From a virus, in the IMG/VR virus record IMGVR_UViG_3300009408_000482, positions 1-44,101 of that record: a DNA stretch of 44,101 nucleotides. One strand, 5' to 3'. Each line of letters starts with the position of its first letter. The stretch's first letter is position 1. Of this stretch, positions 37,874 through 44,101 are shown piece after piece. Below the pieces are notes generated by a model. That model ran no database searches. It was given only the letters and a program-made list of their open reading frames with translations, and had not been told where the DNA came from. A program made the translations under genes and the position numbers.

Positions 37874-38284
37874 ATGGCCGATCCGGTAACCACGGCTGCG
37901 AAGATAGGCAAGGGCGGACTCGCCGCGGGGGGGCTTCTGGGTTTCTTCGGGCTCGCCGCGCCGTCTCTCATAGAGGGCGTCAAGGGTTCGCTGGAGAGGG
38001 GCAAGGCCCTCGCCGACTTCGTGGACAGCCCCGACCTTCTCAGGGCCAAGTTCGACGAGCAGTCGCGCGACGGCGCGTTCGACGCGCTTCTCAGGGACGT
38101 CAGGCGGCAGAAGCTCGCGGCCATCGTGTCGGCCAACCCGAGGCTCGCGGCCACACTGCGGGCGCTTCAGATGGGTTCGCCGCAGCCGAGGCTCACCGGC
38201 AGCGAAGTGAGGATAGGCGGCACGAATTCGACTGACGCAGTGGACGAGAGGATCGTGTCGTCGAATCTACTTGACAGATTCTGA
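37874..38284 (+). CDS. Small helical virion-region protein, 136 aa
   Basis: ATG 37874 follows GGGGAGAT three bases after the previous stop. Begins with an Ala/Gly hydrophobic segment (GGLAAGGLLGFFGLAAPSLI), followed by charged helices (FDEQSRDGAFDALLRDVRRQ). Probably membrane-active or an internal virion protein. Its last codons contain the -35 of the next promoter. No family recognised. Confidence 0.68.
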   Translation: MADPVTTAAKIGKGGLAAGGLLGFFGLAAPSLIEGVKGSLERGKALADFVDSPDLLRAKFDEQSRDGAFDALLRDVRRQKLAAIVSANPRLAATLRALQMGSPQPRLTGSEVRIGGTNSTDAVDERIVSSNLLDRF

Positions 38285-38298
38285 TAAAGTGTTACCTT
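38271..38298 (+). promoter_or_regulatory. Strong sigma70-type promoter for the 38373 gene
   Basis: TTGACA (38271-38276), 16-base spacer, TACCTT (38293-38298). Predicted start near 38305 gives a leader of about 70 bases that includes a small inverted repeat around GGATCCC and GGGGATC (about 38321-38339). Confidence 0.7.
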
Positions 38299-38372
38299 GA
38301 TGGATGTATATTGACTGTCGGATCCCATGGGGGGATCGGGGCATATGCCCGGACGGCGAAAGGGAATAAGAA

Positions 38373-38909
38373 ATGGCTGCATCGCATGAAGCAAGAGGGA
38401 ACTACATTGGTTACAGTTCAGATGGCCGTCGCGGGTATCCCGTGATGACTATCGACGACAGGAGCGGTGACGGCGTTCAGCGCATGGTCTCCGAGGAGAC
38501 CGTCGTGGTCGTGCCCATCAACGGTGCCATGGCGACCACCGGACTTCCGGTGTTCTCGGCCAGGGGTAAGGCATGGAGGATTACCGATGTCGAGGAACTC
38601 CATTCAGTTGCGGAGGCTACCGCTGCCACGCTCAACGCCAAGGTCGAAGTGGTCGATGCCGCCGAGGCTGCCGGATCAGGTGTTGATGTGGTCGGTGCCA
38701 CTGATATGGATCTAAAGGCCGCCGCCGTCCAGACGCTCCAGAGTGCGACTGTCATCACGGCAGCGTCGGCGAACAAGGTGTCAGCCGGCCAGCATGTTCT
38801 GCTGCACGTGGCGCTGGACGACGCTACTCCCGCTGCGTCCACGGAGTATCGAGGTTGTGTCATCATCACGCTCGTGCCTGAGACGATGACTGCGGTCGCT
38901 ACCAGCTAA
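38373..38909 (+). CDS. Highly expressed structural protein, 178 aa (decoration or surface protein?)
   Basis: Own strong promoter, AAAGGGAA before ATG 38373 and a large hairpin after the stop: built for separate, high expression. Beta-rich, Ala/Val/Thr-rich sequence (VMTIDDRSGDGVQRMVSEE, VVVVPINGAMATTGLPVFS, AAAVQTLQSATVITAASANK, ending IITLVPETMTAVATS). Codons differ from neighbours (more CGC/CGT for Arg and GTC/GCT/ACC), as in highly expressed genes. This fits a capsid decoration, head-fibre or major tail-surface protein. Exact family not recognised. Confidence 0.75.
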   Translation: MAASHEARGNYIGYSSDGRRGYPVMTIDDRSGDGVQRMVSEETVVVVPINGAMATTGLPVFSARGKAWRITDVEELHSVAEATAATLNAKVEVVDAAEAAGSGVDVVGATDMDLKAAAVQTLQSATVITAASANKVSAGQHVLLHVALDDATPAASTEYRGCVIITLVPETMTAVATS

Positions 38910-38925
38910 GAACCTTTTTCCGCCG

Positions 38926-38958
38926 AAGGAGAGGCCGCCCCCCGGGGGCGGCCTCCTT
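38926..38958 (+). terminator. Large GC hairpin after the 38373 gene, probable terminator
   Basis: Nearly perfect inverted repeat: AAGGA and GGCCGCCCCC (38926-38942) against GGGGGCGGCC and TCCTT (38944-38958). CTTTTT lies before, not after, the stem, so it is an atypical terminator or RNA-stability hairpin. The core resembles the palindromic element family. Confidence 0.55.
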
Positions 38959-38984
38959 GACGCGGGTATACCCGGGAGTCGAGC

Positions 38985-40856
38985 ATGGCCGGAAACATAT
39001 TCCAGAACATAGCGCAGGGCATCGGAGGTGCTGTTCAGGGCGTCGGCGACTTCTTCGGCAACGTGTTCCGTGGACTTACAGGCCAGAACAGGCCTAAGCC
39101 CAATGTGCGCGGAACCCCACCCAGGAACACCAGACCACCGAGTAGGCCTTCTCGGAGACCTGTCCAGTCAAACTCCGTGACAGGCGCAGCGCCAGCGGCA
39201 GGCGGACCAATACTGAACAAGGATAGGATAGGATCCGGCATAAAGAACCCAGTGCGACCCGCGCGCACGCCGACTCCAGCTACGCCAGTGCCGGAGCCGC
39301 AGCCTGTCAACCCGATACAGAACCTACTTGATGCCGTGCAGGGACAGACGGGTACGCAGACGCCTACAGGGTTCTCTGGGCAGGGGGGTTCAGCATTCGA
39401 CAGGGCGAGTCAAGAGGCACTCGCCAATGGTCAAGCGCAGTTGCCCGGCGCACCTAACCAGTTCGCAGGAGGAAGCCAGGGCTTTCAGGAGTCTTCCGGA
39501 GGACCCGGCCCGCAGTCGGGCGTGCCGTTGGATCAGCAGCCCGGACAGGGTCCTCAGCAGCAGACTCCGGTTGATCAGACCGCTCTGCTTCAACAGATAT
39601 TGCAGACAAACCAGACCCAAGGCGATCAAGCTCAGCAACAGTTGCAGGATCAACTAGGTCAATTGGGTCAGGAAAATCAGCAGTTGGCAGAACAGGTGGC
39701 TGGGCTTCTTGGAGTCGCTCCACCCGCTCCGCAGCAGCGTCCCGGAGGACTTGCAGGCGGAGGCGTCACGGCTGGATCAGGCGCTGGCCAACCTAACAAT
39801 GCCGAGTTCCTGCAGGGATTGGCGCAGCAGCTCATCGATGGCGGCGTCAGCAGATCTGGCGACATCCCGTCGGCGGGCATAGACATAGGTGGCCAGGCGT
39901 TCTTCGCGAGGCCGAACGCCATAGGCGGATCGCAGGGATCCACGGGACTCAACGCGAACGCACCCGGCGCCCCGCAGCAGGGCAACTTCGAGCTTCTCGA
40001 TCAACTGGGCCAGTTGGCCGGGTTCGCCCCGGGCAGCTTCACCGCGCCGCCCCCCCCGCCCGGCACCAGGGCGGGCGTGCCGATACTTCCGGGCGCCTCG
40101 AGGAGTGATCAGGTCCGCGCCGCCGCGAAGGCCAGCGGCAACATAGGCCCGAACGGCAAACCCACGCCTGGTTTCAGGCCCATAACCAACGCTGACGGCG
40201 ACATTGTCACAGTGCCACCTCCCGCCCCGGAGGAGGCCGCGCAGGTGTTCACCAACATACTCGACGCCATACCGGAGCTTGAGGGTTTCCTGAACCCAGT
40301 GGTGGCGTCCGGATCGTCCAGGTTCGTCGGCGACATCAGCGTCAGGGAGGGCGACATAGCGCCCGGATCGAGGCTCATACAGACACCCTCGCTGGACTCG
40401 TCCGGCCGCGTCGTGCAGGGACAGCTCGTGCAGCAGTTCGTCGGGAACGATCTCACGCAGGCGCAGAGACAGTTCAACCTCTCGCAGATGCCGCAGGAGA
40501 CGCAGGACGCGGCGTTCGCCGCCAACACGGAGGGCAGCGATCTGGCACTCCTACTGCAGTCGCTCAACCCGCCCACGCCGAAGCCGTCACCCGTGGATCA
40601 GTTGCTGTTCAGCCTGATAGGGGGCGGAGGCCTCGGCGGTGGACAGCAGACGCAGCAGACCGCGCCCGCCCAACAGCCGTTGGACATCCCGATCGCGGAG
40701 CCCGCGCCCCAGCAGGCCGGTCAGCTTATAACGGACGCGCAGATAACGCCGCAGTTCGCCGGGTTCGGCAACCAGGGCGGTCTGGATCAGAACACGCTCC
40801 TGCTGCTCACGTCGCTGCTCGGCGGCGGGGCCAACAGGGGCGTACTGGGTGCGTAA
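38985..40856 (+). CDS. Gln/Pro-rich virion protein, 623 aa
   Basis: ATG 38985 follows CCGGGAG. Starts with an amphipathic Gly/Phe helix (NIFQNIAQGIGGAVQGVGDF), then long disordered Pro/Arg and Gln-rich parts (TPPRNTRPPSRPSRRPVQS, QQLQDQLGQLGQENQQLAEQ). A central folded part (about 390-500) reads IVTVPPPAPEEAAQVFTNIL. Ends Gly/Leu-rich (TLLLLTSLLGGGANRGVLGA). Composition suggests a flexible internal or ejected virion component. No enzyme motif seen. Confidence 0.68.
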   Translation: MAGNIFQNIAQGIGGAVQGVGDFFGNVFRGLTGQNRPKPNVRGTPPRNTRPPSRPSRRPVQSNSVTGAAPAAGGPILNKDRIGSGIKNPVRPARTPTPATPVPEPQPVNPIQNLLDAVQGQTGTQTPTGFSGQGGSAFDRASQEALANGQAQLPGAPNQFAGGSQGFQESSGGPGPQSGVPLDQQPGQGPQQQTPVDQTALLQQILQTNQTQGDQAQQQLQDQLGQLGQENQQLAEQVAGLLGVAPPAPQQRPGGLAGGGVTAGSGAGQPNNAEFLQGLAQQLIDGGVSRSGDIPSAGIDIGGQAFFARPNAIGGSQGSTGLNANAPGAPQQGNFELLDQLGQLAGFAPGSFTAPPPPPGTRAGVPILPGASRSDQVRAAAKASGNIGPNGKPTPGFRPITNADGDIVTVPPPAPEEAAQVFTNILDAIPELEGFLNPVVASGSSRFVGDISVREGDIAPGSRLIQTPSLDSSGRVVQGQLVQQFVGNDLTQAQRQFNLSQMPQETQDAAFAANTEGSDLALLLQSLNPPTPKPSPVDQLLFSLIGGGGLGGGQQTQQTAPAQQPLDIPIAEPAPQQAGQLITDAQITPQFAGFGNQGGLDQNTLLLLTSLLGGGANRGVLGA

Positions 40857-40867
40857 GGAGGATGGAG

Positions 40868-40972
40868 ATGGCGCAGCATGTGAGGAAGCCCAAGCCGGCC
40901 AAGGCGTCGAAGCCCAAGATCGTGAAGGCGTCCAAAGTCAAGAGGGCGAGCAGACCAAGGAAAGGAAAATGA
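40868..40972 (+). CDS. Very basic mini-protein, 34 aa
   Basis: ATG 40868 has AAGGAGGATGG upstream and is followed directly by the next basic gene. Mostly Lys/Arg/Ala/Pro/Ser (MAQHVRKPKPAKASKPKI), resembling histone H1-tail or protamine-like peptides. May bind DNA in the head. Too short for family assignment but the ribosome site and tight spacing support translation. Confidence 0.6.
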   Translation: MAQHVRKPKPAKASKPKIVKASKVKRASRPRKGK

Positions 40973-40973
40973 C

Positions 40974-41177
40974 ATGGCCAAGAGGAAAACGGCACCACGC
41001 ATCAAAATGATGGACGAGGCGGAGTTCGCCGCGGAGCAGATAGTCCGCAGCAAGATACTCAACACCCCCCAGGCCAAGGCCCAGATCAAGAAGGTCGCCA
41101 AGGCCATAAGGCAGGCGGCCAAGGATCCCGTGAAGGCTAAGCCCGCCAAACCCGCGCCGAAGCGGAAGGGGAAGTAA
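40974..41177 (+). CDS. Basic H1-like protein, 67 aa
   Basis: ATG 40974 lies two bases after the previous stop with AAGGAAAG upstream. A helical middle (MDEAEFAAEQIVRSKILN) and a Lys/Ala/Pro C-terminal tail (VKAKPAKPAPKRKGK) like bacterial histone-H1 tails. With the 34-aa neighbour it forms a pair of DNA-binding candidates in the virion gene block. Function inferred from composition. Confidence 0.66.
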   Translation: MAKRKTAPRIKMMDEAEFAAEQIVRSKILNTPQAKAQIKKVAKAIRQAAKDPVKAKPAKPAPKRKGK

Positions 41178-44101
41178 TTGGGAGAACCGAGTTCGAGCCA
41201 ACTGGCGCTGGGCAACCTCGCGAGGGGGGACCTCGGCGCGGCGGCGCAGTCCCTGTTCAGCCCCGACACCCTCGCGCCGAGGCAGAGACGGACACTCATC
41301 GACGATCTGCTGCCGAGCAGGAACAACACATTCTATGTCAAGGCACTGAATGTCATAACGGATCCGATAATACTCATCGGACTGGGACTGCATCTCGCCT
41401 TCCCCATCGTGCGCGCGGGCGAACTCTTCAAGTTCAGCGAGAAGGTCAAGGGCCTGAACAAGTCCCTGATACCCGGCATATCCAACCTGGCCACGCCGGA
41501 GACCATCTTCAGGGGACACCCTGTCCTGGAGCAGCTCAACAGGGCAGTCGACAACATCATCGACTTCCAGTCCAGACACGCGCAGGGCTTCGTGGACGAG
41601 ATATCGAAGTTCGAGAAGGCCGCGTCCAAGGCGGCGGGCAGGGCCGTCAAGTTCGACACGGAGACCGAGACGCTGCTGGGCATCAGGCTGGACGGCCTCG
41701 CTAAGCGGGGCAGCAGGACACGCGGCCAGTTGGCCGAGAGGTTCGGCGTCTCGGGTCTGGTGAACAGGGCCGAGGTGGACGCGGTGTTCAACCAGGCACC
41801 GTTCAGGGATCTCGAGCGGGGGTTCAGGGGCAGGCTCAACATGATGTTCGACGAGGCCATCGCCGGACTCACGCCTGAGCAGTTGCAGAGGATGTCGAAG
41901 CAGGTCGGCGCGGAGAACATCGCGGTCGGCGGCGTGGACTTCGTGGAGGACTTCCTCCCGCGGCTGAGCGTCACGGGCAAGGTCCAGGACTTCGCGTCGG
42001 TCGCCGAGGCGGCGTCGAGCCAGAACCGCAAGGCGTATCTCTCCGCGGTGGACAATGTCAGGACGAGACACATCAAGCAGAGGGTGGGGGGCATGGCGCC
42101 CGCCGTGGACGATCTCCGCTCCCTGGACCCCAAGTTCATCAACGAGCAGGAGTTGTCCGCACTGGAGGATCAGTTGCGCGTCGCCGCCGACGCGGGCGAG
42201 GATATCGGGCAGTACACCCTGAAATCGAGCAGATCCCTGACGGCCTACAACAACGGCCTCGGCAGGTTCCACGGGTTCAACCTGGACGACGTGGGCATCA
42301 ATATAGACGAGTCCAGAAAGGAGCTGGACAGGCTCGGCGCGACGAACCCCAACGCGAGGTTCATGTCCAGGGCGCTCGACTCCTACATCGACGTCATCCA
42401 GAACAAGCACTCCGCCAAGCAGGGCACGCTCGCCTCCGCGTACGAGTCCATGAGGAACGGCATCGTCAGGAACCTGGAGTCCATCAAGGGAAAGAAAGGC
42501 TCGCCCCAGTTCAAGGCGATGGGCAAGCTGCAGGACATGCTGCTGAACGGCCCGCTCAGCTCGTCCAAGAGGATCGACCAGAACATCGCGGGCTTCTTCT
42601 TCACCGGTGCGCTGGGCGGCAACCCGTCCAGCGCTTTTTTGAACTTGCTGCAGAGTTTTACCACCACAGGACCGCTCATCGGGGCGTCCGCGCTGGCTCA
42701 GGGCATGGTCAAGGCCGTCAAGCAGCAGAGCAGGTACTTCAGTCTCAGGCTGGGCGGCAAGGGAGTGGCTGAAGCGGTCGAGGCCGCGTTCCCCGCGGCC
42801 AAACGCGCGGGCGTAGTGGGCGAGGACTTCATACAATTGGTCGTCAGGGACAGCGAAGAGGCCCTCACCAAGGTCAGACTCGGCGGAACCGGGCGCTTCG
42901 AGAAGGTGCAGAACGCCCTTCTCGCCATGTTCTCGACCACGGAGAACATGAACCGGGTCGCGGCCTTCGAGGGATCGCTGATCAAGGCATCGCGCGACGG
43001 ACTGAAGGGCGCCGAGGCGACGCAGTTCGCCACGCGCGTGGCGAAGACCACGCAGTTCTTCGCGCGCGGACCGCTCGGAACGCCAATGGCGTTCCTCAAG
43101 TCGCCGTCCTCGCTGCGGCAGTTCCTGTCTTTCACCACGAGGCTGGGCGAGTTCACGGGCCAGGCCACCACATTCGGATCGGCCACCAAGTCGTTTGGCG
43201 GCAGGAACTTCGGAACGCTGGGCAGGATGCTGCTGACGGCGGGCGTGCTGCGCAACGCGGGTTCCGAGTTCCTCAACGCCGACCTGTCGAACGGACTGCT
43301 CTTCGGGGGGCTGCCGTCCCCACGCGACCGTGGCCCGTTCGCGCCGCTGCCCGTGTCCCCGGCCGTCGGCTTGTTCGGCGCCGTGCTCTCCGACTTCGCG
43401 TCGGGCGAGTTTGAGGAGACGCCCAAGTCCGCCGCGCTGCTCGTGCCGGGCGGGGTGGCGCTCAGGAGGCTTACGCTGTTCAGCCCCGCCGCCGCGCAGG
43501 CGCTGGGCAGGGAGTTCGTGGACCTGAACGACGAGGACGAGAACGGACTCGTTCCGCTGTTCTCCAGCAACGGATCGCTGAAGGGCAGGTTCTCCAAGTT
43601 CCAACTCTTCCTCAAGGCGTCGGGGCTGCCGTTCGGCGACATACGCGCCACGTCCGCGCTGTCAAGGCGTCTCAGGGGACAGTCGCAGGCGATAAAGGGT
43701 ATCAGGAGATCGTTCATCAACGCGCACCTGAACAACGATCCCGTGAAGGCCGAGCGTATAGGCATGGAGTACAGGCGGAACTTCGGGGTCGATCTGGACG
43801 TCAGGCCGCAGGATCTCGAGGCAGCCAGGTTCAGGCGCACGGTGACTCAGTTGGAGCGCACCGCCAGGAATACGCCGGGCAAGGAGAACAAGAGGGCGCA
43901 GTTCGAGGCCATCAGGTTCTTCGTGTCCGAGAGAGCATCCAGGTTCGCGCAGTTGGGCGTGGATCCGTCGCTGCTGCAGCCGGAGATAAGCGCGAAGCAG
44001 ATACGGCAGGGCGGCTTCAGGGGCATCGCTCCGGAGCCGGGCGTCGCGGGCGGGTTCTTCGGCGGCGGCGCGTCCGGAGCAGGCAGACTGGGGGGCGGCC
44101 G
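41178..44101 (+). CDS. 996-aa virion protein (runs off right end; continues at 1-306)
   Basis: TTG start at 41178 directly after the previous TAA, with GGAAGGGG upstream. No stop before the window end; in the circular unit the protein ends at 306 (996 aa). Mostly helical with hydrophobic stretches (VITDPIILIGLGLHLAFPIV near 55-75). Central folded part (DFVEDFLPRLSVTGKVQDF). A later segment (LIKASRDGLKGAEATQFATR, then ARGPLGTPMAFLKSPSSLRQ, about 600-650) resembles the LPD38-type region seen in very large phage proteins. Likely the largest ejected internal virion protein. No transglycosylase or protease motif identified. Confidence 0.78.
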   Translation, partial: MGEPSSSQLALGNLARGDLGAAAQSLFSPDTLAPRQRRTLIDDLLPSRNNTFYVKALNVITDPIILIGLGLHLAFPIVRAGELFKFSEKVKGLNKSLIPGISNLATPETIFRGHPVLEQLNRAVDNIIDFQSRHAQGFVDEISKFEKAASKAAGRAVKFDTETETLLGIRLDGLAKRGSRTRGQLAERFGVSGLVNRAEVDAVFNQAPFRDLERGFRGRLNMMFDEAIAGLTPEQLQRMSKQVGAENIAVGGVDFVEDFLPRLSVTGKVQDFASVAEAASSQNRKAYLSAVDNVRTRHIKQRVGGMAPAVDDLRSLDPKFINEQELSALEDQLRVAADAGEDIGQYTLKSSRSLTAYNNGLGRFHGFNLDDVGINIDESRKELDRLGATNPNARFMSRALDSYIDVIQNKHSAKQGTLASAYESMRNGIVRNLESIKGKKGSPQFKAMGKLQDMLLNGPLSSSKRIDQNIAGFFFTGALGGNPSSAFLNLLQSFTTTGPLIGASALAQGMVKAVKQQSRYFSLRLGGKGVAEAVEAAFPAAKRAGVVGEDFIQLVVRDSEEALTKVRLGGTGRFEKVQNALLAMFSTTENMNRVAAFEGSLIKASRDGLKGAEATQFATRVAKTTQFFARGPLGTPMAFLKSPSSLRQFLSFTTRLGEFTGQATTFGSATKSFGGRNFGTLGRMLLTAGVLRNAGSEFLNADLSNGLLFGGLPSPRDRGPFAPLPVSPAVGLFGAVLSDFASGEFEETPKSAALLVPGGVALRRLTLFSPAAAQALGREFVDLNDEDENGLVPLFSSNGSLKGRFSKFQLFLKASGLPFGDIRATSALSRRLRGQSQAIKGIRRSFINAHLNNDPVKAERIGMEYRRNFGVDLDVRPQDLEAARFRRTVTQLERTARNTPGKENKRAQFEAIRFFVSERASRFAQLGVDPSLLQPEISAKQIRQGGFRGIAPEPGVAGGFFGGGASGAGRLGGG
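43863..44101. repeat. Terminal direct repeat (circular overlap), right copy
   Basis: Identical by eye to 1-239; see left copy. Confidence 0.93.

Noticed and set aside
40938-43604. 888-aa minus-strand open frame
   Set aside because: Antisense shadow of the 996-aa virion gene; no ribosome site, no protein-like pattern.
1-44101. Archaeal host suggested by AGG/ATA codons
   Set aside because: Clear TTGACA/TATAAT promoters, GroES and a podovirus-like gene order argue for a bacterium.

Overview
The window looks like one complete, circularly assembled genome of a tailed dsDNA bacteriophage. Bases 1-239 are repeated exactly at 43863-44101, so the unit length is 43,862 bp and one large virion gene runs across the join. 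The head and tail genes form a podovirus-like (T7-type) series: terminase, portal, scaffold, major capsid protein, adaptor, a giant nozzle-like protein and several large putative internal virion proteins. The host is a bacterium: promoters are sigma70-like (TTGACA/TTGACT with TATAAT or TAGAAT) and Shine-Dalgarno sites are of the GGAGG type. DNA is GC-rich, yet structural genes favour AGG for Arg and ATA for Ile. That fits several AGG-biased high-GC bacterial groups, but I cannot name the host.

Layout. 303-1254 (minus): three overlapping small genes that meet the end of the last virion gene tail to tail. 1360-5394: structural or host-recognition genes, including a lower-GC cassette (2176-3602) and a Gly/Ser/Val-repeat fibre. 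5406-6551: holin candidate, GroES co-chaperonin and small genes. 6560-7377 (minus): two Cys-rich genes. 7486-11454: an early-type accessory region of tightly overlapping small genes (HNH endonuclease, HNH/AP2-like protein, several zinc ribbons, a divergent HTH regulator). 11455-14222: mostly non-coding, with tRNA-Asp, a perfect 54-bp inverted repeat, palindromic elements, TTATCGGA sites, tandem repeats and a hairpin-rich tract that may be a structured RNA. 14226-18525: a ParB/GIY-YIG/MTA-70 methyltransferase fusion, a PD-(D/E)XK-like protein, and more small zinc-ribbon and HNH/AP2-like genes. 18518-44101: packaging and virion genes, almost all on the plus strand.

How it may work together. Many accessory genes lack a Shine-Dalgarno site and carry TATAAT or TAGAAT five or six bases before the start codon, which predicts leaderless transcripts. 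Downstream genes are coupled by ATGA-type overlaps. Virion genes instead have strong Shine-Dalgarno sites. The major capsid gene ends in a rho-independent terminator, and the 38373-38909 structural gene has its own strong promoter and a 3' hairpin. I recognise no DNA polymerase, helicase, RNA polymerase, integrase or endolysin, so the phage is probably lytic and relies on host replication and transcription. The GroES homologue may help fold virion proteins.

Most interesting points: (1) the nozzle-like protein looks like a Russian doll, with a beta-propeller-like repeat array inside a concanavalin-like domain that is itself inside the nozzle protein; (2) a GIY-YIG domain is inserted in the linker of a ParB-MTA-70 methyltransferase beside a nuclease-like gene; (3) a leaderless-promoter geometry recurs; (4) a roughly 400-nt hairpin-rich ORF-free tract and a family of palindromic elements fill the non-coding centre.
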